Positions 8,584 through 17,724 of a stretch of DNA of 64,000 nucleotides are shown in pieces (the stretch's first letter is position 1; the number at the start of each line of letters is the position of its first letter). The DNA comes from Promicromonospora iranensis (lineage in GTDB: Bacteria; Actinomycetota; Actinomycetes; Actinomycetales; Cellulomonadaceae): assembly GCF_028994775.1 (NCBI RefSeq), contig NZ_JAJQMN010000009.1, positions 1 through 64,000 on the forward strand, given 5' to 3'. The translations under genes and the position numbers were made by a program. Below the pieces are notes generated by a model. The model was given only the letters and a program-made list of their open reading frames with translations, made no database searches and was not told the origin of the DNA.

Positions 8584-9462
8584 ATGAGCACCGAGAGCAC
8601 GCCCGAACAGCCGCACGGTTCCGCCCGACCACCGTCGGACGCGGGCTCGAGGGCTGAGCTGCCCGCCACGATCCAGCGCATGTGGGGCGACGGAGCGCCG
8701 CGCCGCCGCGGGCCCAAGCCCGCGCTGTCCGCCGCACAGATCGTGCAGGCCGCACTGGACCTGGCCGACGCCGAGGGCCTCGCCGCCGTCTCGATGGCAC
8801 GCGTCGCCGAAGCCGTGGGGTACACCCCGATGGCCCTGTACCGGCACGTGTCCGGCAAGGAGGAGCTGCTCGCCCTGATGGCGGACGCGGTGGCACGGGA
8901 CCTGCCCGACCTACCGTCCGACATCGGCTGGCGCGACGGGCTCGAGACCTGGACACGAACCCAGATCGAGATGAGTCTGGCCCGTCCGTGGTTCCTCGAC
9001 CTGCCGCTGTCCGGCGTGCTGCCCGGGCCCAACCGGGTGCGCTGGCTCGACCAGGCCTTCGGGGTCCTGCGGAACATCGACCTGCCGGCCGACGAGAAGC
9101 TCGCGATCGTGGGGCTGCTCGCGCAGCACGTGCTCGGCGAGGCGCGCGTGCACGTCGAGACCCGTCGTGCGGCGGTCCAGCGGGTGCGCCGTGAGGCCGG
9201 GCTCGCCGAGACCACACCGGAGTCCGAGCTCGACCCTGCCGCGATCGAGGCGGCCGACCCGTACGCCGACTTCGAGGCGGTGCTCGCGCGCTATGCCGAA
9301 CCCGCTGCGTACCCCCACCTGTTCGCGTCGTTCGCCACCTGGACGGGAGCGCAGACGCAGACGGCCGTCGCCGACGACATCGCCTTCGGGATCGGCATAG
9401 TCCTCGACGGTGTCGAGGCGTACCTGAGGCGCCGCGGCGCACTACCCGACGACGCGTCCTGA
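8584..9462 (+). CDS. TetR family regulator of the divergent ABC exporter
   Basis: 292 residues. The HTH lies at about residues 45-90 (VAEAVGYTPMALYRHV), preceded by a 38-residue Pro/Ser-rich tail; the C-terminal ligand domain is of the TetR_C type common in actinobacteria. The ATG at 8584 was chosen because the HTH falls at a normal distance. It is divergent from the DrrAB-like operon and probably represses it and itself through 8446-8489. The ligand is unknown. Confidence 0.88.
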   Translation: MSTESTPEQPHGSARPPSDAGSRAELPATIQRMWGDGAPRRRGPKPALSAAQIVQAALDLADAEGLAAVSMARVAEAVGYTPMALYRHVSGKEELLALMADAVARDLPDLPSDIGWRDGLETWTRTQIEMSLARPWFLDLPLSGVLPGPNRVRWLDQAFGVLRNIDLPADEKLAIVGLLAQHVLGEARVHVETRRAAVQRVRREAGLAETTPESELDPAAIEAADPYADFEAVLARYAEPAAYPHLFASFATWTGAQTQTAVADDIAFGIGIVLDGVEAYLRRRGALPDDAS

Positions 9463-9598
9463 GCCCCTGGCGCACAGTTCCGCAACGCTCCGGGCGCGAC
9501 CACAGGCAGCGGTTTTCGGACGTCGTGCACAGGTGAGCGGCCGGGACCCGTGGAACGTCAGTGGCGTGAGTCAGAGTGGTGCCGTGACAAGTGATCCC

Positions 9599-10222
9599 AT
9601 GACCGATGACAAGACGCCGACACCGGCGCCGGGTACGGCGCTGCGCTGCTTCGGCGACGGCGACCCGCTCTACGAGGCGTACCACGACGAGGAGTGGGGC
9701 GTACCCGTCCACGGTGAGCAGGCTCTGCTCGAACGCATTGCCCTGGAGGGTTTCCAGTCCGGGCTCTCCTGGATCACCGTGCTGCGCAAGCGCCCGGCGT
9801 TCCGCGAGGTCTTCGAGGGGTTCGACCCGGAGAGGGTGGCGGCCTTCGGGTCGGACGACGTCGAGCGGTTGCTCACCGACGCGCGCATCATCCGGAACCG
9901 CATGAAGATCGAGGCCACCGTCGACAACGCACGCGCGGTGGTCGCCCTGCACGACTCCGGCCGCACGCTCGACGAGCTGTTCTGGTCCTTCGCGCCCGAA
10001 CCGGGTACGCGCGAACGCCCCGCCACCTTCGGCGACGTACCGGGCTGGACCCCCGAGTCAAAGGCCATGAGCAAGGCGATGAAGAAGCACGGGTTCCGGT
10101 TCATCGGCCCCACCACGGCCTACGCGGCGATGCAGGCCTGTGGCCTCGTGGACGACCATGTCGCCACCTGTCCGGTGGTGCTGGGGCGTGACCGGGCGGT
10201 CACGCCGGAGTCCGCCACCTGA
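9599..10222 (+). CDS. tag: DNA-3-methyladenine glycosylase I
   Basis: 207 residues. It excises 3-methyladenine from alkylated DNA. The family zinc site is complete: Cys in LRCFGD, His in AYHDEEWG, and the C-terminal H-x3-C in DDHVATCPV. The substrate pocket EGFQSGLSWITVL and FRFIGPTTAYAAMQA are typical. The start is uncertain: ATG 9599 lacks a clear ribosome binding site, and GTG at 9584 or 9533 would add 5 or 22 residues. It ends three bases from the convergent oxidoreductase. Confidence 0.92.
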   Translation: MTDDKTPTPAPGTALRCFGDGDPLYEAYHDEEWGVPVHGEQALLERIALEGFQSGLSWITVLRKRPAFREVFEGFDPERVAAFGSDDVERLLTDARIIRNRMKIEATVDNARAVVALHDSGRTLDELFWSFAPEPGTRERPATFGDVPGWTPESKAMSKAMKKHGFRFIGPTTAYAAMQACGLVDDHVATCPVVLGRDRAVTPESAT

Positions 10223-10225
10223 GCG

Positions 10226-11098
10226 TCAGAGCTCCGCGCACGGCTCCACGACCGGAAGGACGGCGTCGCGGACCCACGCGGCGAGCGATGTGGCGGGCGG
10301 GCGCAGGATCACCGTGTCCACCCCGTGCTCGGCGAAGCCGCGCATCTCCTCGACGAACGCCGCCGTGTCACCGGGGCCGATCGGCGCGCCGCGGTGCAGC
10401 ATCGTGACGCGGATATCGGCGGGGTCGCGCCCGACGTCGTCACAGTGCCGGTGCAGCACGTCCAGCAGGTGCCGCAACCGTTCGGGCGTCTCGGCGAACA
10501 GGTTGCACGCGTCCGCGTACTGCGCGACCAGCCGGAGGGTCACCTTCTCCCCCGACCCACCGATCATGATCTCCGGGCCGGACAGCGGCGGCGGCGAGCA
10601 GATGGTCTCGGCAAGCTGGTAGTGCTTGCCCTCGAACGGGCCGTTGTTGTCCAGGTCGTACATCTGGCGCGCGATCCGGACCGTCTCCTCGAGCATCTCG
10701 AAGCGGTCCTTGAGCGGCGGGAACGGCACGCCGAGAGCCGCATGCTCCTTGTCGTACCACGCGGCGCCGATGCCGTACGTCGCGCGCCCACCCGAGACGA
10801 CGTCGAGCGACGCGACGATCTTCGCCAGGAGTCCCGGGTAGCGATACGTCACTCCCGTGACCAGGGCGCCGAGCTGTACCTTCTCGGTCACCCCGGCCAG
10901 GTAGCCCAGGGTCGTGTACGCCTCGAGCATCGGGTCGGACGCCGGGAAGCCCTGGTGCTCCATCTGGAAGTAGTGGTCCATCACGGAGACCCATGCGACG
11001 CCACCGTCGTCCGCGTACCGGGCGGCGTCCGCCAGCTCGGTACGCATCCCGGCGGGCTCCATCGAGTCGAAACGCATGAAGTGGGTGCCGATTCGCAT
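10226..11098 (-). CDS. Luciferase-like (LLM) F420-dependent oxidoreductase
   Basis: 290 residues with a TIM-barrel bacterial-luciferase fold: N-terminal GTHFMRFD, SVMDHYFQM, LGALVTGVTYRYPGLLAK, the glycine-rich GRATYGIGAAWYDKEH, and PEIMIGGSGEK. This subclass generally uses F420 rather than FMN, but the cofactor is inferred. The substrate is unknown. ATG 11098 has AGGAGG 10 bases upstream. The TetR gene 11129-11746 lies directly upstream on the same strand and may control it. Confidence 0.88.
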   Translation of the reverse strand: MRIGTHFMRFDSMEPAGMRTELADAARYADDGGVAWVSVMDHYFQMEHQGFPASDPMLEAYTTLGYLAGVTEKVQLGALVTGVTYRYPGLLAKIVASLDVVSGGRATYGIGAAWYDKEHAALGVPFPPLKDRFEMLEETVRIARQMYDLDNNGPFEGKHYQLAETICSPPPLSGPEIMIGGSGEKVTLRLVAQYADACNLFAETPERLRHLLDVLHRHCDDVGRDPADIRVTMLHRGAPIGPGDTAAFVEEMRGFAEHGVDTVILRPPATSLAAWVRDAVLPVVEPCAEL

Positions 11099-11128
11099 GC
11101 CTCGATCCTCCTACGTCGGCACAGGACG

Positions 11129-11746
11129 TCAAGCGCGGAACGCGGCGAGCTCCTCGGTACGGCCCAGGATCCGGGCGACGAACCACGTGAGCGAGTCGGC
11201 GGTCTCACGCGGCGGCGCCGTCGGCTGCATGACGTGGCTCAGCGAGGTGCGCACCAGGATGTCGATGATCGCCGTGATCCGCTCCGGCTCCAGGTCGATC
11301 TCGTACCGGTCCACCCGGTCCTGCACGACGACCATCAGCGTGCCGAGCAGCGACTCCGAGTGCGTGGTGAGCAACGGCAGCAGCTCGGTGTCCGCACCGT
11401 GCGTCGCGGAGACGACCGCGCGCAGCAGCTCGTTCCCCTCGGCGAGCACGAGCGTGTTCTCCACGGCCTCATGGATCGCCGACAGCAGGTCATCGGGGTG
11501 CTTCTCGAAGCCCTCGACGATCGTGAAGATGAACTGGGCCGACTCCGTCAGCACCATCGCCTCGGCGAGGTCCTCACGACTCCCCACGGCGTTGTAGACG
11601 GTCTGCCTGCTCACTCCCGCCTCGGCCGCCAGGCGCCCCATCGTCACCTTCGACCAGCCGTCCGCGCACGTGAGCCGCGCCGCAGCCGCGATGATCCGAC
11701 TCCGGCTGGAGATCGGGTCCTCGTGTGCGGACGTCACCTCGGCCAT
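11129..11746 (-). CDS. TetR family transcriptional regulator
   Basis: 205 residues from ATG 11746 (MAEVTSAHED). A TTG 18 bases further up is possible but less likely. The HTH is at about residues 28-60 (MGRLAAEAGVSRQTVYNAVG). The C-terminal half is all helical with no recognised ligand motif. It is 30 bases upstream of the luciferase-like gene in the same direction, so a two-gene unit is likely. Confidence 0.87.
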   Translation of the reverse strand: MAEVTSAHEDPISSRSRIIAAAARLTCADGWSKVTMGRLAAEAGVSRQTVYNAVGSREDLAEAMVLTESAQFIFTIVEGFEKHPDDLLSAIHEAVENTLVLAEGNELLRAVVSATHGADTELLPLLTTHSESLLGTLMVVVQDRVDRYEIDLEPERITAIIDILVRTSLSHVMQPTAPPRETADSLTWFVARILGRTEELAAFRA

Positions 11747-11883
11747 GACTCGAATCCTAGGCAACCGGCGGCATCCGGGCAGGGACGGCGCGGCCAGGCA
11801 GGATGCTTTTCACCCTCACTTCATTTCCCCATATGGATCGGTGGCCGGCGCCGGCACCGAACCCCTGCGATCCGGAAACCCCA

Positions 11884-11889
11884 TAGGGT
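11884..11889 (+). promoter_or_regulatory. -10-like box for leaderless NYN gene
   Basis: TAGGGT (TANNNT) ends 7 bases before ATG 11897, with no Shine-Dalgarno sequence. This is the spacing expected if transcription begins at the start codon. No good -35 is visible. Confidence 0.35.
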
Positions 11890-11896
11890 GGCGATC

Positions 11897-13144
11897 ATGG
11901 ACCTCGAAGAACGCCTTGCTGTCTTCATCGACTACGAGAACCTGGCGCTGGGCGCCCGGGAGCACCTGGGCGGGATGCAGTTCGACTTCGGCCCGATCGC
12001 CGACGCCCTCGCCGTGCGCGGCCGGGTGGTCGCGCGGCGGGCCTACGCTGACTGGTCGTACTTCGACGAGGACCGTCGCATGCTGACCCGGCACCAGGTC
12101 GAGCTGATCGAGATGACGCAGCGGATGGGCGCCTCCCGCAAGAACGCCGCCGACATCAAGATGGTGGTCGACGCCATCGAGATGGCCTTCGAGCGCGACT
12201 ACATCTCGACGTTCGTGATGTGCACGGGCGACAGCGACTTCTCGCCCCTCGTCCACAAGCTGCGGGAGCTGAACAAGCGCGTCATCGGCGTCGGCGTCGA
12301 GAAGTCGACGTCGCGCCTGCTGCCCGCCGCGTGCGACGAGTTCCTCTTCTACGACCGCCTCGAGGGTGTCGAGGTGCCCGACGACGACCTGGGCGCACCG
12401 GCGCCGAAGCGCGGCACGCGCTCGCGCAGGCCGGCCGCGGCACCGGAGCGTGCCGCAGCCCAGAAGGCTCCCACCACCTCGCGCCGCACCAAGGCCGCCG
12501 AAGCGGTGGCGGAGGCCGTCGCCGAGACTCCCGCGCCCGACGCCGTCGTCGAGCCCGAGGCGAAGCCCGCCACCCGCCGCCGCAAGAAGGCCGAGCCAGC
12601 CCCCGCACCGGTCGATGTCGCGCCCGAGGCCGAGATCGACGCGAGCGAGCAGGAGGAGGAGGCCCCGGCGTCCAGCGACGCGCCCATGGAGGTGCGGGTG
12701 GCACAGACCCTCGCGGACCTGCAGTCCTCCACGAGCGGCCCGGTGACGGCGTCCGCCCTCAAGCGGACGCTGCTGCGCAAGGACGCCACGTTCAGCGAGT
12801 CCGACTACGGGTTCCGCACGTTCGGCGAGTTCCTGCGGTTCCTCGCCGACCGTGGGTTCGTCGAGCTCGCGACGGGCCCCTCGGCGGGCGACCCGGAGGT
12901 CTCGCTGCCGGAGCAGGGCAACACCGACTCGGCCTTCGTGCTGCTGCGGACCGTGGTGCAGGAGTCGAAGGGATCGGCCGCCCTGTCCGGGCTGAAGAAC
13001 GCGGTGCGCAAGAAGCGCCCCGACTTCTCGGAGAAGGCGCTCGGCTTCCGCGGGTTCCTGCAGTTCGCGAAGGCGGCGGAAGCCGCCGGCGCCGTCACCC
13101 TGGCCTGGGACGACGACGCCGACGACTACCTCGTCACCGCCTGA
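11897..13144 (+). CDS. NYN-domain RNase-like protein with two LOTUS/OST-HTH domains
   Basis: 415 residues. The NYN (LabA/DUF88, PIN-like) domain spans about 1-155, with acidic metal-binding residues in VFIDYENLAL, NAADIKMVVDAIE and MCTGDSDFSPL, consistent with a nuclease. A charged, Ala/Pro-rich linker follows (about 160-265). Two OST-HTH/LOTUS domains follow: about 275-335 (SDYGFRTFGEFLRFL) and 345-410 (KALGFRGFLQFAKAA). LOTUS domains bind RNA, including G-quadruplex RNA, so an RNA-processing role is likely but untested. Convergent with the next gene across a hairpin. Confidence 0.9.
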   Translation: MDLEERLAVFIDYENLALGAREHLGGMQFDFGPIADALAVRGRVVARRAYADWSYFDEDRRMLTRHQVELIEMTQRMGASRKNAADIKMVVDAIEMAFERDYISTFVMCTGDSDFSPLVHKLRELNKRVIGVGVEKSTSRLLPAACDEFLFYDRLEGVEVPDDDLGAPAPKRGTRSRRPAAAPERAAAQKAPTTSRRTKAAEAVAEAVAETPAPDAVVEPEAKPATRRRKKAEPAPAPVDVAPEAEIDASEQEEEAPASSDAPMEVRVAQTLADLQSSTSGPVTASALKRTLLRKDATFSESDYGFRTFGEFLRFLADRGFVELATGPSAGDPEVSLPEQGNTDSAFVLLRTVVQESKGSAALSGLKNAVRKKRPDFSEKALGFRGFLQFAKAAEAAGAVTLAWDDDADDYLVTA

Positions 13145-13206
13145 GCCGGAGGTGCAGCGTAGGGTGTGGGCCGAGGAACGAGGCACGCGCCCGAAGCGGA
13201 ACCGCA

Positions 13207-13236
13207 GGCTCAGGCGGTTCAGATGGAGCCTGAGCC
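13207..13236. terminator. Bidirectional terminator hairpin
   Basis: GGCTCAGGC / GCCTGAGCC stem with a 12-base loop, between the convergent NYN and App1-type genes and 3 bases from the latter's stop. Confidence 0.55.
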
Positions 13237-13239
13237 CGG

Positions 13240-14310
13240 TCAGTCGGTGAACACACCAGGGATCGCGGCCAGCTGACGCGTCAGCTCGGCACCGTCCTGG
13301 CCGGCGACCGTCGGCACCCGCGGCGCGTCGACGCCGGTCTCCGGCTGATCGGCGACCGGCATGTTCCCGGCGAGGACCCGCTGCCCGCCGGTGAGCTGCC
13401 TGATGACCACGGCACGCACGCGGTCAGGATGCCGGTCCACGGCCTGTGCGTAGATCTCCGGGTCGTGCTGGCCGTCGTCACCGATGAGCAGCCAGCACAC
13501 GTGGGGGAACCAGGCCATCAGGTGCTCAAGGCTCGCCTCCTTGTGCGCCGGTCCGCTGCGGAACCACCCGGTGAGGGTGGGCCCCCAGTCGGTGAGGAGC
13601 AGCGGTCCCCGCGGGTAGGCGTGCCGCGCGAGGAAGGCACGCAGGGTGTTCGCCGTGTTCCAGGCGCCGGTCGACAGGTAGAAGAAGCCGGCGTCCGGGT
13701 GGTCCTCCTGCAGCGTCCGGTACAGCTCGGGCATGCCCGGCACGGCACGCCGTCCGCTGGAGTGCCGGACGAACGTGTTCCAGGCCGCGAGCAGCGGCCG
13801 CGGCACCGCGGTCACCATGGTCGTGTCGTCCATGTCGCTGATGACGCCGAACCGCGTGTGCTCGTCGAGCACCCGGATGGCCGCCTCGGCCTCCCACGGG
13901 TCGGGCTCGTCGAGGACCGTCAGGACGGCGGACTGCCAGCCGGCCGGCAGCGCGGCGACGGTGGGGATCTCGACGTCGACGTAACCGGCGCGGTCGCTCG
14001 TCACGACGGCGGTGTGACCGCCCACGTCGAGCAGTACGCGACGGTGGGGCACCGGGACCGTGAGGAAGTGGCGGAACCCGCGCCGACCCGCGCGGAGAGC
14101 CTCCAGGTCCGGGGCGGCCGGACGCGGCCGCGACAGCAGCACACGAGCGAGCACCCGCACCTTGTCCGGTGTGCCGTATCCGCTGTAGGTCTCGAGGCGC
14201 GGGCGCCAGCCGACGCGGCGGAGCACCCACCCCGCCGCGGCGTAGAAGTGGTCTTCCACCACCGCGGCGAGGTGCGGGCGCTGGGAAGGGTGCGGAGTAG
14301 GAGTGGCCAC
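13240..14310 (-). CDS. App1-type (DUF2183) phosphatase domain protein
   Basis: 356 residues, cytoplasmic, no signal peptide. The C-terminal half carries HAD-like App1 catalytic features: VISDMDDTTM (DxDxT, near residue 157), YLSTGAWN, and CWLLIGDDGQHDPEIY. Yeast App1 is a phosphatidate phosphatase; the bacterial substrate is unknown. The GTG start at 14310 gives MATPTPHP. A GACAAT box sits 5 bases before it, so the mRNA may be leaderless. Confidence 0.85.
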   Translation of the reverse strand: MATPTPHPSQRPHLAAVVEDHFYAAAGWVLRRVGWRPRLETYSGYGTPDKVRVLARVLLSRPRPAAPDLEALRAGRRGFRHFLTVPVPHRRVLLDVGGHTAVVTSDRAGYVDVEIPTVAALPAGWQSAVLTVLDEPDPWEAEAAIRVLDEHTRFGVISDMDDTTMVTAVPRPLLAAWNTFVRHSSGRRAVPGMPELYRTLQEDHPDAGFFYLSTGAWNTANTLRAFLARHAYPRGPLLLTDWGPTLTGWFRSGPAHKEASLEHLMAWFPHVCWLLIGDDGQHDPEIYAQAVDRHPDRVRAVVIRQLTGGQRVLAGNMPVADQPETGVDAPRVPTVAGQDGAELTRQLAAIPGVFTD

Positions 14311-14341
14311 ACCCGATTGTCGCCTGCTATCGCGCGCCGCT

Positions 14342-15253
14342 CTATTGCCCGCCCATGCCGGTCGTCGCCACGCCCTGCACGATGCGGCGCTGGAAGAGCA
14401 TGAACAGGATCAGCAGCGGCAGCGCCGCGATCATCGCGGAGGCCATGTTCTGCGCGTACTGCACGCCGTAGGCGTCCTTCACCGTGGACAGGCCGACGGG
14501 CAGGGTCATGAACTGCGGGTCGGTGGTGACGATGAAGGGCCACAGGAAGTTGTTCCACGCACCGATGAACACGAAGATGGCGACCGCCACCAGGATCGAC
14601 CGCGACAGCGGCAGCACGATGGTCCAGAACAGTCGCCACGACCCCGCGCCGTCGATCCGGGCGGCGTCGAGCAGCTCCCGCGGGATCGCGTCGAAGAACC
14701 GCTTGAGGATGAACACCATCACGGGCGCCACGACCTGCGGCAGCACGATGCCCGCGAACGTGTCCACGAGCCCCAGGACCTGCATCTCCCGGAACAGCGG
14801 CACGATGAGGATCTGCCCCGGCATCATGATCGCCGCGAGGGTGAGCCACTGCATCACGGCCCGGCCCCTGAACAGGGTCTGCGAGAACGCGAAGGCCGCC
14901 ATCGCGGAGATCAGGACCGTGATCACGGTGACCAGCACGGCGACCACGAGGCTGTTCCACATCCACAGCAGCAGGTCGCTGCTGCCGAGCACCTTCTGGT
15001 AGGCGTCGAGGGTCCACCCCATGGTGGGCAGCAACGACGCGGGGAGCGCGGCCTCGGCCTCGTGCTTGAAGCTGGTGACGGCGCCCCACACGAGGGGAAC
15101 GAGCCAGATACCGGCCAGTACGGCGAGCGCCGCGAGCGCCCCGGCTCGCGCCCACGGGGACGGACCGATGGTCAGCCTGGTGAGGGTCCGGTTCTCGGCC
15201 CGCTCCTGCAGTGCCTTCGTCCGGCGGACCTCGGCGATGTCGGCGACAGCCAT
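14342..15253 (-). CDS. Carbohydrate ABC transporter permease (MalG-like)
   Basis: 303 residues with six predicted helices and the EAA loop ELLDAARIDGAGSWRLFWTIVLP. It is the second permease of a sugar importer: the start lies 1 base after the stop of the MalF-like gene. No ATPase gene is present, so a shared MsiK-type ATPase elsewhere is inferred. Confidence 0.93.
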   Translation of the reverse strand: MAVADIAEVRRTKALQERAENRTLTRLTIGPSPWARAGALAALAVLAGIWLVPLVWGAVTSFKHEAEAALPASLLPTMGWTLDAYQKVLGSSDLLLWMWNSLVVAVLVTVITVLISAMAAFAFSQTLFRGRAVMQWLTLAAIMMPGQILIVPLFREMQVLGLVDTFAGIVLPQVVAPVMVFILKRFFDAIPRELLDAARIDGAGSWRLFWTIVLPLSRSILVAVAIFVFIGAWNNFLWPFIVTTDPQFMTLPVGLSTVKDAYGVQYAQNMASAMIAALPLLILFMLFQRRIVQGVATTGMGGQ

Positions 15254-15254
15254 C

Positions 15255-16223
15255 TCAGGCCTCCTTCCGGGCGGGCAGGAGCCGCACCAGGGTGAATACG
15301 AGGATCAGGGCGAAGAACACGTAGGAGATCGCTGAGGCGTAACCGAGCCGGTAGTTGGTGAAGCCGGTGTCGTAGATGTACTCCAGGATCGGCCGGGTGC
15401 TGCCGTTCGGTCCGCCCGCGGTGAGCATGTAGATCTGGTCGAAGACCTTGAGCGAGGCCAGGAGCTGCAGCACCACGATGACGCCGGTGATGGTGCGCAG
15501 CTGGGGCAGCGTGATGGAGAACAGTCGCCGCCAGCCGCCCGCGCCGTCGATGGTCGCCGCCTCGTACTGCTGGGCGGGGATGCCCTGCAGCGCCGCCAGG
15601 TAGAGCAGGAAGTTGAAGCCGACGGTCCACCAGACGGTGACTCCGGCGATCGAGAACATCGCGACGTTCTCGTCGGTGAGCCAGCCGAGCGGCTGCAGGC
15701 CCAAACCCGTCATCCAGGTGTCGAGCAGGCCGATGTCGGGCTGGAACATCCAGTTGCTCAGGTGCCAGACCACGGCACTGGTCAACAGGTACGGCGCGAA
15801 GAACGACATGCGCCACACCCACTGCCCCGGTAGGCCGGTGTGCACGAGCAGCGCCATCACGAGGGCCACGAACACGAGGGGAATGGTGCTCAGGATGGTG
15901 AACCAGACGGTGTGCCAGAGGGTCTGCCAGACCTGTGGGTCGCTGAACGCCTCCACGTAGTTGGCGAAGCCGATGAACTCGCTGCCGGTGCCCGTCAGGC
16001 TCTGGTTGGTGAAGCTCATCCACAGGCCATACAGCGTCGGCACGACCAGGAAGAGCCCGGTGGCGACGGCGAACGGCGCGACGAACAGGTAGCCGGACCG
16101 GTCGCGCTCGCGCATGGACTTGCGGGCCGGTTCGGCGCGTGTGCCGGGCCGGCTGGCCGAGGCCGGCCGGCCGGGCAGTGCCCGCTCCAGGGGCGCGCTG
16201 ACGCCGGGATTCGAGACAGTCAT
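15255..16223 (-). CDS. Carbohydrate ABC transporter permease (MalF-like)
   Basis: 322 residues with a basic N-terminal tail, six predicted helices and an EAA loop (QYEAATIDGAGGWRRLFSITLPQ). It pairs with the MalG-like permease downstream and the binding protein upstream. GAGAGG precedes ATG 16223 by about 6 bases. Confidence 0.93.
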   Translation of the reverse strand: MTVSNPGVSAPLERALPGRPASASRPGTRAEPARKSMRERDRSGYLFVAPFAVATGLFLVVPTLYGLWMSFTNQSLTGTGSEFIGFANYVEAFSDPQVWQTLWHTVWFTILSTIPLVFVALVMALLVHTGLPGQWVWRMSFFAPYLLTSAVVWHLSNWMFQPDIGLLDTWMTGLGLQPLGWLTDENVAMFSIAGVTVWWTVGFNFLLYLAALQGIPAQQYEAATIDGAGGWRRLFSITLPQLRTITGVIVVLQLLASLKVFDQIYMLTAGGPNGSTRPILEYIYDTGFTNYRLGYASAISYVFFALILVFTLVRLLPARKEA

Positions 16224-16237
16224 CGTCGTCCTCTCGA

Positions 16238-17641
16238 TCAGGCGGGGTTGGGCTGGGAGAGGAACCGGTCCATCTCGCTCAGCATCCGGGTCACGGCGGT
16301 ACGGGCGGGGGCCTTGCCGGCGAGGGTGTCCGTCATCGCGTCGGCCATACGGGTCTGGAAGTCGCTACCGCCGCCGGTGAACCACGCGTCGGGGTCGAAG
16401 ACGGCGACCTCCGCGGCGGGCGCGTAGTCCCGCTGCGGCGTGAGCTCCTGGTAGGCAGGCTCCTCGACGATGGGCTGGTAGGCGGGGATGTGCCCGGCCG
16501 AGGCCCAGGTCAGCCCCTCCTTGAGCAGGCCCGCGAGGACCCGGTAGGTCGCCTCGCGCGCGGCGGGGTCGGGTGTCCCCTGCCGGGGCAGCACGAACGC
16601 GTGCGAGTCGGCGTAGTTCGCCGGGGTGTCGAAGATCGCGGGGAACGGCGTGGCCCCGACGTCGGGGAGCGCGTCGCGGAACATCGGCAGGTCCCACTCG
16701 CCGGCGAACATCATGCCCGTGCGTTCCGACATGAAGCGGGCGGCGGCGGCGTTGCCGTCCTGGTTCTTCGCGGCGACGGTGCCGTCGACCATGGCCTGCA
16801 GGAACTCGAAGACCTCGGCGGCGGCCTCTTCGTCGAGCTCGGCGGGGCGGCCGGGGGTCAGCTCGTAGCCACCGCCGTTCTGGGAGTAGAGCCCCCAGAA
16901 CATGCGCCAGCAGCCCGCGGGGTCCCGCTGGTAGCCCCAGCCGACGCCGGTCTCGCCGGTGATCTCGGCCAGGGAACGGCCAGCGGCGAGGAAGTTGTCG
17001 GCTCCCGCGACCGCGTCCAGGTCGAGCTTGCCGTCCGGGAGCGCGAGTCCCGCGTCCTGGATGATCTTCGGGTTGTGGAACACGATGTACGGGTGAGTGT
17101 CCAGCGGCAGCGCATAGAGCTGGCCGTCGTACTGGGCCTTCTCCCACACGGCGGGGGCGAAGTGCTCCTCGCCGATGCCGAGCTCGGCGAGTGCGTCCAG
17201 GTCGAACGGCTCCAGGAGCCCGCCGGGTGCGTAGCCGGCCAGCCGGGACATGTGCATGACGGCGGCCTCCGGCGGCCTTCCGCCCGAGGACGCCATCGCC
17301 AGCTTGGTGTAGTACGGCGGTCCCCAGGCCAGGGTCGTCGACGCGACGGCGATGTCCGGGTTGGCCGACGCGACCGCGCCCACCATCTCCTGCATGAGGG
17401 CGCCGTCGCCGCCCGAGAACAGGTCCCAGATCATGACTGGCGTCTTGCCGGCACCTGCGGCGCTGGGTGTGGCGCATCCGGCGAGCGCCCCGCCGAGCGC
17501 GACCCCACCGGCGCCCACCAGTGCGGCCCGGAGCAGGTCACGGCGGCTCAGGCCTCCTGAGCTCTCCGCACGGCTGCGGGTCCTCGACGCGATCACAGGG
17601 CTTCCTTGCCCTGGGACGCCACGTCCTCGTAGCACGGTCAT
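16238..17641 (-). CDS. Extracellular sugar-binding lipoprotein (Tat type)
   Basis: 467 residues from ATG 17641, with GGAGGT 5 bases upstream. A second good start is the GTG of VIASRTRS, preceded by AAGGA, which would shorten the long n-region. SRRDLLRAALVGAGG is a twin-arginine signal leading to the lipobox LAGC, so it is exported folded and lipid-anchored. The rest is a family-1 solute-binding fold. It is first gene of the importer operon, and two CAACGTTG palindromes lie in its promoter region. The ligand is unknown; the GH2 partner suggests a beta-linked oligosaccharide or glycoside. Confidence 0.9.
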   Translation of the reverse strand: MTVLRGRGVPGQGSPVIASRTRSRAESSGGLSRRDLLRAALVGAGGVALGGALAGCATPSAAGAGKTPVMIWDLFSGGDGALMQEMVGAVASANPDIAVASTTLAWGPPYYTKLAMASSGGRPPEAAVMHMSRLAGYAPGGLLEPFDLDALAELGIGEEHFAPAVWEKAQYDGQLYALPLDTHPYIVFHNPKIIQDAGLALPDGKLDLDAVAGADNFLAAGRSLAEITGETGVGWGYQRDPAGCWRMFWGLYSQNGGGYELTPGRPAELDEEAAAEVFEFLQAMVDGTVAAKNQDGNAAAARFMSERTGMMFAGEWDLPMFRDALPDVGATPFPAIFDTPANYADSHAFVLPRQGTPDPAAREATYRVLAGLLKEGLTWASAGHIPAYQPIVEEPAYQELTPQRDYAPAAEVAVFDPDAWFTGGGSDFQTRMADAMTDTLAGKAPARTAVTRMLSEMDRFLSQPNPA

Positions 17642-17658
17642 CGTCGACCTCCAATGGT

Positions 17659-17668
17659 GCAACGTTGC
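17659..17668. promoter_or_regulatory. LacI-type operator O1
   Basis: GCAACGTTGC, a perfect 10-base palindrome between the divergent importer and lacI-type genes, with the CG centre typical of LacI/GalR sites. It is 13 bases centre to centre from the second site. Confidence 0.75.
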
Positions 17669-17670
17669 GG

Positions 17671-17682
17671 TCCAACGTTGGA
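17671..17682. promoter_or_regulatory. LacI-type operator O2
   Basis: TCCAACGTTGGA, a perfect 12-base palindrome sharing the CAACGTTG core with O1 and with the site before the GH2 gene. Confidence 0.75.
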
Positions 17683-17724
17683 TCACGATGGACTAGGCCG
17701 GGCGTCCCGTCAAGGGGCAAGGGT

